A stretch of DNA of 64,000 nt from Spirosoma validum (GCF_014699035.1 NZ_JACXAA010000001.1:806001-870000); one strand, 5' to 3'; numbered from the stretch's first letter, positions 36,057 through 45,802 are shown. The notes: generated from the letters alone by a model not told the origin. Numbers and translations: made by a program.

Positions 36057-37994
36057 TTATTTATAACTCCGCTGTGTCAGTTTCACGTTCTCGAATTCCA
36101 GTGGTTCCTTGTTGAGGAGTTCCGGTTTGTCTTCACCCTGGTATTCCCAGGCAGCTACGTACGTATAGTTCGCATCATCACGAAGAGCCTCACCATCAGG
36201 GGTTTGGTATTCCTCGCGGAAGTGACCGCCACAGGATTCGTTCCGGTTTAACGCATCATCTACCATCAACTCGCCTAATTCTATGAAGTCGGCTACGCGT
36301 CCGGCCTGCTCCAGACCCTGGTTCATTTCGCCGGCATCGCCTAACACTTTACTATTTGTCCAGAATTCTTTTTTCAGCGCCTGAATTTTCTGTTTAGCAA
36401 TTTTCAGGCCGTCTGCAGAGCGCGACATACCACAGTACTCCCACATGATATGGCCAAGTTCCTTGTGTAAATCGTCAACAGGACGTTCGCCTTGAATTGA
36501 CAGGAATTTATTGACTTGCGCCTGAATTTTCTGTTCAGCTTCTTTGAAGGCAGGTGCATCGACCGGAAGTTTGTCCGCAGGACCAATCGTTGCCAGGTAA
36601 TCACCAACTGTATACGGGATAACGAAATACCCATCAGCGAGCCCCTGCATTAACGCCGAAGCACCTAGCCGGTTCGCACCGTGATCGGAGAAATTGGCTT
36701 CACCAAGCGCATACAAACCCGGAATCGAAGTCATTAGGTTGTAATCGACCCACAGACCGCCCATTGTGTAGTGAACGGCGGGGTAGATCATCATCGGCGT
36801 TTCATAGGGATTCTCACCGGTGATTTTTTCGTACATCTCGAAGAGGTTACCGTATTTGGCCTCAATGGTTTTGAGCCCATCGCGCTTGATGGCATCAGCG
36901 AAATCCAGATAAACAGCCAGCCCAGTCTTCGCAACGCCCCGTCCCTCATCACACATGTTCTTGGCGTTACGTGACGCTACGTCGCGGGGTACAAGGTTAC
37001 CAAACGATGGATACCGACGTTCGAGGAAGTAGTCACGCGCTTCTTCACCCAAGTCGCTTGGCTTTATCTGGCCTTTCCGAATTTTTTCAGCGTCTTCTTT
37101 CGTTTTCGGCACCCACACCCGACCGTCGTTACGTAGCGACTCTGACATAAGTGTCAGCTTCGATTGGTAATGACCTGATACAGGAATACAAGTCGGGTGA
37201 ATTTGCGTAAAGCATGGATTCCCGAATAATGCTCCTTTTTTGTGAGCACGCCAGGCGGCTGTTACGTTACATCCCATCGCATTGGTTGAGAGGTAGAAAA
37301 CGTTACCATAGCCACCTGTGCAGAGCAATACGGCATGACCCGAATGCGATTCGATTTTACCTGTAATCAGGTTACGAACAACAATACCCCGCGCTTTTCC
37401 GTCCTCAACAACGAGGTCTAGCATTTCCGTACGGGTATAGAGCTTCACTTTACCGTTAGCAACCTGACGGCTTAGCGCTGAGTAAGCACCCAGCAACAGC
37501 TGCTGCCCTGTTTGACCACGAGCGTAGAAGGTACGTGATACCTGTGCACCCCCAAACGAGCGGTTAGCCAACGTACCGCCATATTCACGCGCGAATGGAA
37601 CACCCTGCGCTACGCATTGATCGATGATGTTAACACTTACTTCGGCCAGACGGTATACATTACCTTCACGAGCGCGGTAGTCACCACCTTTGATGGTGTC
37701 ATAGAATAGACGGAATACACTGTCCCCGTCATTCTGATAGTTTTTAGCTGCATTGATACCACCCTGGGCGGCAATCGAGTGCGCCCGACGCGGGCTATCC
37801 TGATAACAGAAAGCCTTTACGTTATAGCCCAACTCTGCGAGCGAAGCTGCTGCCGATGCCCCAGCCAGACCAGTACCGACTACAATAATATCGTACTTGC
37901 GCTTATTGGCTGGGTTAACCAGTTTCAGCGCAAATTTATGCCGTGCCCATTTCTCGGCTAAAGGACCTTCGGGGATTTTAGATTCCAGTTTCAT
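36057..37994 (-). CDS. sdhA: Succinate dehydrogenase / fumarate reductase flavoprotein subunit
   Basis: The 645-residue subunit oxidises succinate to fumarate (or the reverse) with covalently bound FAD. The dinucleotide motif is [19 protein letters not shown]. The FAD-linking histidine is in [17 protein letters not shown], and the active-site [18 protein letters not shown] and [15 protein letters not shown] are conserved. Sequence and length match the type-B SdhA/FrdA of epsilonproteobacteria and Bacteroidetes. It is preceded by sdhC and followed by sdhB on the same strand; a GAATGA-type repeat separates it from sdhC. Confidence 0.97.
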   Translation of the reverse strand: MKLESKIPEGPLAEKWARHKFALKLVNPANKRKYDIIVVGTGLAGASAAASLAELGYNVKAFCYQDSPRRAHSIAAQGGINAAKNYQNDGDSVFRLFYDTIKGGDYRAREGNVYRLAEVSVNIIDQCVAQGVPFAREYGGTLANRSFGGAQVSRTFYARGQTGQQLLLGAYSALSRQVANGKVKLYTRTEMLDLVVEDGKARGIVVRNLITGKIESHSGHAVLLCTGGYGNVFYLSTNAMGCNVTAAWRAHKKGALFGNPCFTQIHPTCIPVSGHYQSKLTLMSESLRNDGRVWVPKTKEDAEKIRKGQIKPSDLGEEARDYFLERRYPSFGNLVPRDVASRNAKNMCDEGRGVAKTGLAVYLDFADAIKRDGLKTIEAKYGNLFEMYEKITGENPYETPMMIYPAVHYTMGGLWVDYNLMTSIPGLYALGEANFSDHGANRLGASALMQGLADGYFVIPYTVGDYLATIGPADKLPVDAPAFKEAEQKIQAQVNKFLSIQGERPVDDLHKELGHIMWEYCGMSRSADGLKIAKQKIQALKKEFWTNSKVLGDAGEMNQGLEQAGRVADFIELGELMVDDALNRNESCGGHFREEYQTPDGEALRDDANYTYVAAWEYQGEDKPELLNKEPLEFENVKLTQRSYK

Positions 37995-37998
37995 GTGT

Positions 37999-38091
37999 CC
38001 AATTGTGAGTAAGTGAATGAGTAACGGTCCGACGTTTCGGTGAGTGCATAAAAACGATGCGTCAGCTATTTACTTATTCACAATTCACTCA
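37999..38091. repeat. GAATGA-type intergenic palindromic repeat, copy C
   Basis: GTGAGTAAGTGAATGAGTAA on the left is answered by TTACTTATTCACAATTCACTCATT on the right in part, with GCGTCAGC before the right arm. The AAAACGnTGyGTCAGC segment is shared with copy A. It separates sdhC from sdhA within one operon. Confidence 0.6.
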
Positions 38092-38787
38092 TTAAATAAT
38101 ATGGTGAACCTGTAAATACACATAGATTGGCATGGCCGCAAAGGCTGCCGGAATAATGATGGCAAAGAAGTATTTGCCCAGAAATTCAATAAGGGGCGTA
38201 TACTTTTTGTGCCGGATTCCCAGCGTCTGGAAACCACTCTGAAAGCCATGCCATAGGTGATAGCCAACAGCAACCATGCAGATGACATACAACGTAACGT
38301 ACCACAGTTCTCCAAATGCAGCTTGTACAACGCGGTATAAGTCTTTGTACTCTTTTCCATCATATTCAGCCATGGGCACTGATCCGAAGTGCATTTCGAA
38401 CCAGAAAGTGCGCATGTGAATAATAATGAAAAGCAGGAGTACAGTACCCAGAATCCCCATGTTACGCGAGGACCATTCGCTGTTCGCTTCAGGTTTGCTA
38501 TACGCATACTTCACTGGCCGCGATGCCTGGTTATGGCGCGTCAGAATGAACGCCATCAGGGCATGGACCAGAATAGACGTGTACAACAGGTACGATACGG
38601 TCATAATCAGCGGATTATGCGTCATGAAGTACGTATACTCGTTGAATGCCCGTCCACCGTCACCTTTAAATAGCTGGAGATTCCCAGCTGCGTGAATAAT
38701 CAGAAATGAACATAAAAATAGTCCCGTCAGCGACATGATAACTTTTCGACCGAGGGAGCTGGACAAGGTTTGTGTTACCCAAGCCAT
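38092..38787 (-). CDS. sdhC: Succinate dehydrogenase cytochrome b subunit (single-subunit, type B)
   Basis: The ATG at 38787 (MAWVTQTLSSSLGRKVIMSLTGL) gives 231 residues; the frame is open upstream but the sequence there is not protein-like. Five spans are visible at about 20-40, 60-85, 110-135, 165-190 and 205-225. Candidate haem ligands are the histidines in FLIIHAAGNLQLF, HALMAFILTRH, IIIHMRTFWFEM and AVGYHLWHGFQSGFQTLG, as expected for a di-haem type-B anchor that interacts with menaquinone. There is no separate sdhD, in line with the type-B three-gene operon. Confidence 0.92.
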   Translation of the reverse strand: MAWVTQTLSSSLGRKVIMSLTGLFLCSFLIIHAAGNLQLFKGDGGRAFNEYTYFMTHNPLIMTVSYLLYTSILVHALMAFILTRHNQASRPVKYAYSKPEANSEWSSRNMGILGTVLLLFIIIHMRTFWFEMHFGSVPMAEYDGKEYKDLYRVVQAAFGELWYVTLYVICMVAVGYHLWHGFQSGFQTLGIRHKKYTPLIEFLGKYFFAIIIPAAFAAMPIYVYLQVHHII

Positions 38788-39169
38788 AGGATGAACGACA
38801 CGAAATTTAGTGGTAAACGATTGAAAAAAAGCCGGTTTGAATGGCGCATCAAAGCTAAAGCACAAACCCGATGGAAACAAGATTAAGCGCTGTTATCAGC
38901 TAGTTTATAACTTATTTACAGTCGATATAAATTGAGTAAATCGGTTACTGTACTAACCGTATGTTAAAGTTGATAGTTTACTTAATAATGGATTTTTAAA
39001 AAGAAGTTATGGTCGTACTAATTTCTGAGTTGATTACAGCTCGAAAGCTTCCTTAAATGACTGACTGTAAGATTTTTACAATTAGTAGAACAATTTCCTT
39101 TTTGAACAATCCTAATTATCCAGCTATTTTGCAGCTGGTTGTTATTTCACTCACGAATCGATACCTACG
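38788..39169. promoter_or_regulatory. Divergent sdhC / fabD region with a fabD promoter
   Basis: This 382-bp AT-rich gap holds no gene. A clear plus-strand promoter is TTTG at 39101-39104, a 20-bp spacer and TATTTTG at 39125-39131, which lacks one T of the TAnnTTTG consensus. The fabD start is 39 bp further on. No convincing promoter for sdhC was found. Confidence 0.6.
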
Positions 39170-40045
39170 ATGAAAGCATACCTATTTCCTGGCCAAGGCT
39201 CCCAATTTCGGGGTATGGGTCAGGATCTTTATCAGAACTCTCAGTCAGCGCGTCAATTATTCGATCAGGCAAATGACGTATTAGGTTATGACCTGACTAA
39301 AATTATGTTTGAAGGTTCTGATGACGACCTTAAGCAAACCATTTATACCCAACCCGCTGTTTTTCTGCATGGCGTCGTGCTGGCGATGACCACTAATTCG
39401 TTTGCTCCCGACATGGTAGCAGGGCACTCATTGGGTGAATTAGCGGCCTTAACGGCAGCTGGGGTACTTTCCTTTGCCGATGGTCTGCGATTGGCTTCTG
39501 TACGGGCAACGGCCATGCAGCGGGCCTGTGAACTGGCACCATCGACCATGGCAGCGGTGTTGGGCCTGGCCGACGAGGTAATCGAAAAAGTATGCGCTGA
39601 TATTACGGAAGAAATTGTCGTGCCGGCTAATTACAATTGTCCGGGCCAGGTTGTTATCTCGGGAAGTGCCGCTGGTATTCAACTGGCAGAAGAGCGCCTG
39701 AAAGCAGCGGGTGCCAAGCGCGTTGTGCCGTTGGCGGTTAGTGGTGCCTTTCACTCGCCTTTTATGGAACCAGCCCGTACTGAATTTGCCGAAGCTGTTG
39801 AGCGTATGCCATTTAATGCCCCCCGGTGCCCGGTATACCAGAACGTAAACGCTCAGGCCGTGACCGACCCTGCACAGATTAAAGCTAACTTAATTGCTCA
39901 GTTGACCTCACCGGTACGCTGGACCCAATCGGTTGAGAAAATGGTAGCTGACGGCGCAACCGATTTTTTTGAGTGCGGGCCGGGCAAAGTACTACAGGGT
40001 CTTGTAAAGAAAATTAGCCCGGCTACCCCCGTTTCGAGTATATGA
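39170..40045 (+). CDS. fabD: Malonyl-CoA:ACP transacylase
   Basis: The 291-residue enzyme loads malonyl groups onto acyl carrier protein in fatty acid synthesis. The motifs are LFPGQGSQFRGMGQDLY, the nucleophile in AGHSLGELAALTAAG, the oxyanion/Arg segment LRLASVRATAMQRA and the catalytic His in VSGAFHSPFM. The GKVLQGLVKKISP end is normal. The gene stands alone; acpP and fabF are not next to it. The promoter at 39101-39131 fits well. Confidence 0.97.
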   Translation: MKAYLFPGQGSQFRGMGQDLYQNSQSARQLFDQANDVLGYDLTKIMFEGSDDDLKQTIYTQPAVFLHGVVLAMTTNSFAPDMVAGHSLGELAALTAAGVLSFADGLRLASVRATAMQRACELAPSTMAAVLGLADEVIEKVCADITEEIVVPANYNCPGQVVISGSAAGIQLAEERLKAAGAKRVVPLAVSGAFHSPFMEPARTEFAEAVERMPFNAPRCPVYQNVNAQAVTDPAQIKANLIAQLTSPVRWTQSVEKMVADGATDFFECGPGKVLQGLVKKISPATPVSSI

Positions 40046-40119
40046 CATATAAATAGTACGTTGGGAATCAACCAGAAAGCTATTTAGAGAAGCAAAAAAT
40101 TCTTTTTTTTAATACGATA

Positions 40120-40152
40120 TTTGCTTTTAACACTACGGAGCCGTTATCTTTG
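40120..40152 (+). promoter_or_regulatory. Consensus Bacteroidetes promoter of tRNA-Gln
   Basis: TTTG at 40120-40123, a 21-bp spacer and TATCTTTG at 40145-40152 match the sigma-A consensus exactly. The mature tRNA begins 18 bp later. Confidence 0.85.
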
Positions 40153-40170
40153 CACTCGCAATTGCAAAAC

Positions 40171-40241
40171 AGCCCGATAGTATAAGGGTAGTACAACAGA
40201 TTTTGGTTCTGTTTGTCTAGGTTCGAATCCTGGTCGGGCTA
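40171..40241 (+). tRNA. tRNA-Gln (anticodon TTG)
   Basis: The 71-base gene folds as a cloverleaf. The acceptor arm is AGCCCGA with TCGGGCT and discriminator A. The anticodon stem ACAGA/TCTGT holds the loop TTTTGGT, giving anticodon TTG (reads CAA). The T-arm includes GGTTCGAATCC. CCA is not encoded. A consensus promoter precedes it and a terminator follows. Its 3' end is nearly repeated at 49631-49645, which suggests it is the attachment site of a genomic island. Confidence 0.95.
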
Positions 40242-40245
40242 CCTT

Positions 40246-40288
40246 AAAAACCCTAAGTATTTGATATACAAATACTTAGGGTTTTTTT
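40246..40288 (+). terminator. Terminator after tRNA-Gln
   Basis: AAAAACCCTAAGTATTTG (40246-40263) and its perfect complement (40269-40286) form a hairpin ending in a T run. Confidence 0.85.
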
Positions 40289-40349
40289 ATTTTTGGGTGT
40301 GTACGGAAAGACCTTCACATCTTTGAAACTATGAATATCTGACGTTTAA

Positions 40350-40823
40350 TATCTTTTTCACGAAAAAGCTTTAAAGAAAGAAATCACTAAGCAGTTCATT
40401 GATGAAAACCGTATAGCTATTGGTTGGGGTAACGTTGGACCTTTAAGCCATTAGCAATCGAAAAAAGAGGTTGGTGATGTTATCAGGAGCAATTACAAAA
40501 ACTTAAGGAACTCAAATGTTGGCGGCCCTAGCCTATGGCACATGGTCGCAAACGTCTTAATTGGCGATTTGGTAACTACTGATGCTCAAAAGCTGTAGGC
40601 TCAAGTTGTCGAAATAACTGGTGAATAAGAATGGAATAATAAACAGCCCATCTTCGCCGATACTCTTCATTATTTTCATCAGAGGAACATTAAGCTTCGC
40701 AGCGATATCAATTCCGATCAACTTATAAATACAATAGGCACAAGACCAGCACCGAGACAAACTGCCCAACTGATTCTATTCTATTATGGCTCATTCGTGC
40801 AGCAATTACAGCCAAATAGGTAG
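40350..40823 (+). pseudogene. Decayed gene with PUA/EVE-like motif, three in-frame stop codons
   Basis: One frame reads KALKKEITKQFIDENRIAIG, then WGNVGPLSH, followed after a TAG (40452-40454) by VGDVIRSNYKNLRNSNVGG and PSLWHMVANVLIGDLVTTDA. A second TAG (40596-40598) and a TAA (40626-40628) interrupt it, and the frame then continues to TAG at 40821-40823. The I-G-W-G-x-x-G-x-L-S, L-W-x-x-x-x-x-x-I-G-D-x-V and V-V-E-I-T-G-E pattern resembles the PUA/EVE-like domains of modification-dependent restriction proteins. That assignment is from motif memory. No frameshift is needed to read it. The true 5' end is unclear; frame stops lie at 40347 and 40332. Confidence 0.6.
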
Positions 40824-41373
40824 TTTTTGTAAGCAACCTTTCATTCGCTTTGCCTTCCTAGCATTGTTGCTTACCCTGTATGAATGTAAGCAGCCGTCGG
40901 TTGATGTATAAAACAACACCACACCAACCAGAGACGATAACTTAGTCCTTGGTAATCCCGATGGAGCCAGGACAAGTGATAACAATCCAAATGCTTACCT
41001 CATCACGCGCTCAACGCATTCGCTTTCTTTCAACAACCCAACGGGTATTGCCAACTGGTATAGCTGGCACCTTAGCGCAGCCTGGAAAGGATCAGCCACG
41101 CGGTACGCAGGTAATTTTATTCCGGAAACCCTATTGTCTTCTGGCTTGTATGTAGCCAGGCACGCAGACTACACCAACACTGGCTTTGACCGTGGTCACC
41201 TTTATTCCAGCGATGATCGGGACAGTACGGCCTTTGTGGACTGGACAACCTACAAACGGTTTGATACGGCTGACGTAGAAGCCCGGAAAGATGCCTACCA
41301 GCGGTTGACTCGGACTAAGCAAGGAAGCGAAGTAGTGGTAAATGGCAAACGAATTGGCTTTCCAGAGTTGTAA
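40786..41373 (+). pseudogene. DNA/RNA non-specific endonuclease lipoprotein, interrupted and truncated
   Basis: An ATG at 40786 opens a lipoprotein-like start with a hydrophobic stretch FAFLALLLTLYEC followed by KQPSVDV, then a TAA at 40909-40911. The same frame continues without further stops to 41373. The downstream part reads [39 protein letters not shown] and the nuclease motif [18 protein letters not shown], where the His of DRGH is the general base of the NUC family. The expected catalytic Asn region is missing, and from about 41234 the sequence ([19 protein letters not shown]) no longer fits the family. It overlaps the end of the decayed gene at 40350-40823 in another frame. Non-functional is most likely. 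Confidence 0.72.
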
Positions 41374-41917
41374 AAAATGGAGATGTCCGTAATTCGACAT
41401 GCCCTTCGAATTACGTTATACGAACCAATAAAGTATTCGGCTATTTCAAAGGGTTGCATTTGAAACGTGGCTTCTATGTCACGTAATGTTTAGATTGATT
41501 GAAAAGCATTTTAGTATCTGTTTAGTGAGCTATAACTACCTGTGATTAGTAGTAGTTTACAGTAATTCGTAATCTAAAAACGAGTACTCGACTACCATAC
41601 AAAACCGGCAAAAAGTGCAGAGTTGTTACGTATTGTATTCATGTTACTCCGCAATGGTCTATAAAAAGGGCTACTTGCCTGCCCCCTATTAGAAAAGGCC
41701 CTATGCCCCTTATTTTCCACTTGTTCACAGCCCACCCCCGTAAGCCCTGTAGATAAACCAGATAAAAAGGTGTTTTTTTGCCCGACGAAGTCGACTTATC
41801 ATACTCCGCATCGATAAAAAAGGGATTTCTCTGCAGAAGCAGTAGTTAGGCAATCAGCACAAGAAAATAAAAGGTTGTTTTGGAATCTGCATAACCTACA
41901 CTTCCTACACGTTTCAA
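41374..41917. other. Gene-free stretch, AT-rich
   Basis: No supported gene is seen in these 544 bp. CGTAATTCG at 41388-41396 and CGAATTACG at 41407-41415 form a small hairpin 15 bp after the nuclease remnant. Short T- and A-rich runs follow. The C/T-rich stretch around 41680-41730 shows no recognised structure. Confidence 0.5.
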
Positions 41918-43333
41918 CTACGGTTTAAGACTAGCAGATGTCGTATCTAACTGAGTACTCAATAGGGCTTCCAATCTGGCTACTTTTTTCGCCAACTCCT
42001 GCGTCGATTGCCCACCTTGACGCGAGGCTTTTAACTCCGCCCGAAGCTGCTGATTATCGGCTTTTAGTTGCTGTACCTCTTTGATCAATGCCTGAATCGC
42101 AATCAGGTTTACCCCGTCGAAATCCGCCTGATTTATTGACTTGTCTTCGCCAATGGTACCCAGTGCGTCATGACCAAAAGCGGTAAAAAAATCCTGAGCC
42201 ATGGGGCCATAATGACGGTATTGTTTGGCGTCCTGACCTTTGTAGTTCCAAGAGCCTAAGCGCATACTAGCTATCTTTTGTAGAAAGCCAGCCCCATCGA
42301 CTGATCGGAAGTTCTCCTTACGGGTTGAGTCTGAAATAGTCGTCCAGGCGTTACCGCCTGGCGCAATCTGTAGACCGATGGCCGCCGTCTGGCTGGTAGC
42401 GCCAGAACTATATAAAATGTACCCACCCGAGAAGCGCATCATCATCTGGTTATTGGCGGAACTACGGTACGAGTGCGAGGGGTCGTGATCACCCATAGCA
42501 AATGAACCTACCTTGCCGTCAGTCGACACGAACGAACCCATGGCTGTGGTGTAATCGCCAATAGCCCGAGTCTCATCGCCCATGGCTGTGGAGGCTCGCC
42601 CACTGGCGGTCGTCAGATACCCCATTGCTGTAGAAATATCTCCGCTGGCCTGGCTATTAGAACCCATCGCTGTTGAATAAGCACCTTCAGCAGAGGAGGC
42701 ACTACCCATTGCTGTGGAGGCATATCCATCGGCCCTAGTTCCATGCCCGAAAGCAGTTGCATTAGTGCCCCCAGCGTGAGTAGAATTGCCCGCTGCCAGG
42801 GCGCAATTCCCACTGGCAACAGTAAGAAGTCCCATAGCCGTAGCTTCTTCTCCGCTAGCTTGGGTGGCATCACCCAGCGCTGTAGAATAATTACCCATCG
42901 CCCAGGCCCCATTGCCAACGGCCGTTGAGTTTTCTCCATCAGCTTGTGCGCCATTGCCGATGGCTGTTGAGTTATTGCCATTGGCGGTACTCGTACGACC
43001 CATACTGGTTGTATAGTCGCCACGAGCACGGGTATCAAGTCCGCTGGCAAACGAATACGCACCTACATTATTTTTATCCCAGGAGGCAAACGTTTCACTC
43101 CCTCCCGAGACTCCTCCCGCTCGAAAAGCGCCCTTGCTACCATACCAGATGAGCTTGGGATAGAATATGTTTTGCGAACTAAGGGTACCCGTGGTATCGT
43201 ACCCAAACAGGACAGTTTTGCCGTAGAGCACGTTGAAAAAGGCTCTAGGCGTAGTGATGCCTATACCCACCTGGGCATAGCTGAGGGTGACACAAAGAAG
43301 AAACGAAAGGACTAACAATAGAATTGATTTCAT
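41918..43333 (-). CDS. YadA-head-repeat surface protein with S74 endosialidase-chaperone domain
   Basis: The 471-residue secreted protein (signal: LLLVLSFLLCVTLSYAQ) has about 14 short repeats of the collagen-binding YadA-head type between residues 95 and 280, each with a form like STAMGxxxxASGxY (for example NNSTAIGNGAQADGEN). They are followed by a Peptidase_S74 intramolecular chaperone domain with SDSTRKENFRSVDG, GSWNYKGQDAKQYRHYGPMAQDF and NLIAIQALIKEVQQL. A short coiled coil ends the protein. Such S74 domains trim or trimerise fibrous proteins. No C-terminal T9SS sorting tail is obvious. It is probably a trimeric surface fibre protein. It lies inside the putative island. Confidence 0.88.
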   Translation of the reverse strand: MKSILLLVLSFLLCVTLSYAQVGIGITTPRAFFNVLYGKTVLFGYDTTGTLSSQNIFYPKLIWYGSKGAFRAGGVSGGSETFASWDKNNVGAYSFASGLDTRARGDYTTSMGRTSTANGNNSTAIGNGAQADGENSTAVGNGAWAMGNYSTALGDATQASGEEATAMGLLTVASGNCALAAGNSTHAGGTNATAFGHGTRADGYASTAMGSASSAEGAYSTAMGSNSQASGDISTAMGYLTTASGRASTAMGDETRAIGDYTTAMGSFVSTDGKVGSFAMGDHDPSHSYRSSANNQMMMRFSGGYILYSSGATSQTAAIGLQIAPGGNAWTTISDSTRKENFRSVDGAGFLQKIASMRLGSWNYKGQDAKQYRHYGPMAQDFFTAFGHDALGTIGEDKSINQADFDGVNLIAIQALIKEVQQLKADNQQLRAELKASRQGGQSTQELAKKVARLEALLSTQLDTTSASLKP

Positions 43334-43370
43334 GGCTATGGGGCTTATTAAAACAAAGCTTACAAGGTAT

Positions 43371-43400
43371 GAAAAAGCCCCGACTGTTTGCCGGGGCTCT
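43371..43400 (-). terminator. Terminator downstream of the 771-residue beta-helix gene
   Basis: AGCCCCG and CGGGGCT pair around ACTGTTTGC, with a T run on the minus strand. A near copy (49547-49574) lies upstream of the second beta-helix gene. Confidence 0.8.
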
Positions 43401-43486
43401 CTTATTACTGTGCTGCCACGGGCTCAACCGTCGGACAGCTTTGTAGGGTTTAACTAAGCAGAAAGCTAGCCAATTGCGCCTGCCTC

Positions 43487-45802
43487 TTACTGCTGAAAAT
43501 ACTCCACCTTGTCCGCATCGATGTTGTTGTTGGCGCGGCTCTCCCCACCACCCACCACTGTCGCACTACAATTGATCATACCCGTAGTGCTGCCCGCACT
43601 AAGCTGCCCCGTCAAGCCAAAGCTGAGCTTATCGCCAGCCGCAACCGGTTGAGTAGTGGTTAGAATATAATAGTTCGCATCGCTACTCAAACTCCAGCTT
43701 CCGTTCTGTACGCTCCGACTGTTGACACTAGTTAGACTCTTATCCAGACTCAACGTCAGCTTGGCATCTTTGGTCACCTTAACCGTAATAAGTCCACTGC
43801 TGCTGACCCCGTTATTCTCCACCACATCCACTACTACGCTCATTGGGGAATTACCGTACAGCAGTCCAGGCCGGGCGTAGAGCAGCACCGTCAGATCAGG
43901 ATCGGTACCCACGGTAGCTATGCTGGTAGCCGTACAGCTGTTAGCATCGGTGACCTTGACCGAATAGGTGCCCGCGCTCAGACTGCTGATTGAACTAGTA
44001 CCATCGCCGGTCGGACTACCTGGTGTCCAGTCGTAGGTGTAAGTGGGCGTACCCCCACTGACGGTCACCGAAGCCGTGCCGGTACTGGCCCCTAGCTGAC
44101 CCACGTTGGTATGGGTCATACTTAGCAAGGGACTATTCGCGGCTCGCACCGTGGCCGAACCGCTCATCAACTGTTGGCAGCCGGTGCTAACACTCGTGGC
44201 CAGCACGGTATATTGGCCGGTAGTCGTCTGATTGGCAAAGACAAGCCCACTACCAGTGCCTGCTACCGGGCTGGCCACAGGCGAACCATCCCGGCGCAAC
44301 TGGTAGGTAACACCCGGCTGCGAGCCTGATAGTGTCACCCCCACCCCGGTACTGGTGGGGCATAGAGCGCCCCCGCCGGAGACCGTATACGAAACAGGCA
44401 AAGGATTGACGGTAATGGCCGCCAGCGTGGTCGTCACGCTGGTTGCGTCCGTGATGACCACAATCTGATACGAACCGCTTTGTAGGGCAGCCTGGTTAAA
44501 GCGAATGACCGCTTGGCTGGTCGTGAGCTGGGCCAAGGACGTCTGATCCCGGTAGAGGGTGGCGGTGAACGCGTCGGATTGGTTGAGACTAACACTGAAG
44601 CTGGCGGGCTGGTTGGCTCCACAAACGGTAGTCACCGACTGAAACTGACCCGTAATCCGCAAGGGTCCCTGGTATTCGTAGGCACCCAGATCGATGCTGG
44701 TTCCCACCAGCCGAGGGTTGCCGGCCAGATCGGTGGGAGTGGTATTAAAGCCGCTGTTGCCCGCGTCAATAGCCGGCGAGGTAGCGCTAAGCCGGGGGTT
44801 GCTCCTACTCACAAAAGGCGAAGTGGTGGTGGTCCGGTTATTGCCCGCGTTGGTAAAATTAGTTATCTCTGGCTCCAGCAGGCAGTAACTCAAGGCTACC
44901 GCCCCACCGGACTGATTATAAAACGTAGCGTCACCCCCATTGTTAAACAGCACGCAGTTGGCCAAAATAGCGTTGCTGTTAGCCATGTTGAAGATGGCCC
45001 CGCCAACGAAGCTGTTGCCTAGAAAGCTGCAGTTGACCAGCGTCGAGCTGCTCCGGTTGTCTTGGCACATCGCCCCACCCACATTGGCCCAGTTGTTATA
45101 GAAACTACAGTTAGTCAGCAGCGGGTTGCTCAGATTCGTATTGTAAATGCCCCCGCCAGTGCCCCCCGAATTAACAAACGCCTGGTTACTCAGAAAGTGG
45201 CAGTTGTTCAACCTGGGACTACTGGCAGTATTGTAGATGCCCCCGCCATACAATGCTTTATTATTTTGAAAGCTACAGTTCGTAATGGTTGGGCTGGCGT
45301 GATCATTGTACATGCCGCCCCCTGACGAACCGTATCCGCTCGCAATCACAAAGCCGTCAAGTACAGCCGAATTACCCATATTCTGAGCCGTAACGACACG
45401 CAACGAGTTATCATAATCGTTGCGTGGGTTACCAAGTTCGCCCGATAGAATGGAGGCTTGCCCGCCTTGCGGATCGAAGCCGGGACGCTGACCCAGGGTA
45501 GTTTCCGTGCCCACAAAGCCTCCGTAGATACCTACCCTATCCTTCAGCCCAAAACTTGCATTGGGATCGGTACCTGGTGTGTAGGTACCGGCGGCTACCC
45601 AGACCTGATCACCGGATAGGGAGGCTCTAATCATGGCTTGCAAGTCAGCAGAGGCATTGGCCCAGGAGCTGCCTGCGCCCGTACCCGTGGCCGTGGGCTT
45701 GACATAGCGGATCGTCTGGGCCTGCAGATAGCCACTGGCCCCTAGCAACAGCCAAAAAGGTATAAGTCGTAAAAAACGGGAGAATGAATAGAGCTTAGCC
45801 AT
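43487..45802 (-). CDS. Choice-of-anchor Q / right-handed beta-helix surface protein
   Basis: The ATG at 45802 (MAKLYSFSRFLRLIPFWLLL) gives 771 residues with a signal peptide ending near LQAQ. Residues about 35-390 are a parallel beta-helix with repeats such as NCSFQNNKALYGGGIYNTAS and NCHFLSNQAFVNSGGTGGGI, closing with the ATSPAIDAGNSGFNTTPTDL and DLGAYEYQG signature of choice-of-anchor Q proteins. Ig-like/SprB-like segments follow (about 400-620: SVTVSGGTPTYTYDWTPGSP, SSLSAGTYSVKVTDANSC). A C-terminal module of about 140 residues ending in ADKVEYFQQ is shared with the protein at 47749. It is probably an adhesin or polysaccharide-interacting surface protein. Confidence 0.88.
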   Translation of the reverse strand: MAKLYSFSRFLRLIPFWLLLGASGYLQAQTIRYVKPTATGTGAGSSWANASADLQAMIRASLSGDQVWVAAGTYTPGTDPNASFGLKDRVGIYGGFVGTETTLGQRPGFDPQGGQASILSGELGNPRNDYDNSLRVVTAQNMGNSAVLDGFVIASGYGSSGGGMYNDHASPTITNCSFQNNKALYGGGIYNTASSPRLNNCHFLSNQAFVNSGGTGGGIYNTNLSNPLLTNCSFYNNWANVGGAMCQDNRSSSTLVNCSFLGNSFVGGAIFNMANSNAILANCVLFNNGGDATFYNQSGGAVALSYCLLEPEITNFTNAGNNRTTTTSPFVSRSNPRLSATSPAIDAGNSGFNTTPTDLAGNPRLVGTSIDLGAYEYQGPLRITGQFQSVTTVCGANQPASFSVSLNQSDAFTATLYRDQTSLAQLTTSQAVIRFNQAALQSGSYQIVVITDATSVTTTLAAITVNPLPVSYTVSGGGALCPTSTGVGVTLSGSQPGVTYQLRRDGSPVASPVAGTGSGLVFANQTTTGQYTVLATSVSTGCQQLMSGSATVRAANSPLLSMTHTNVGQLGASTGTASVTVSGGTPTYTYDWTPGSPTGDGTSSISSLSAGTYSVKVTDANSCTATSIATVGTDPDLTVLLYARPGLLYGNSPMSVVVDVVENNGVSSSGLITVKVTKDAKLTLSLDKSLTSVNSRSVQNGSWSLSSDANYYILTTTQPVAAGDKLSFGLTGQLSAGSTTGMINCSATVVGGGESRANNNIDADKVEYFQQ

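Noticed and set aside
40557..40769. 70-codon minus-strand frame
   Set aside because: It is antisense to a legible decayed protein frame on the plus strand.
40949..41155. 68-codon plus-strand frame
   Set aside because: It is out of frame with the nuclease motif DRGH and its translation is not protein-like.
42500..43060. Regular short repeats that might look like a CRISPR array
   Set aside because: They are coding repeats (YadA-head type) with variable units of about 42 bp and an intact frame, without constant direct repeats and unique spacers.
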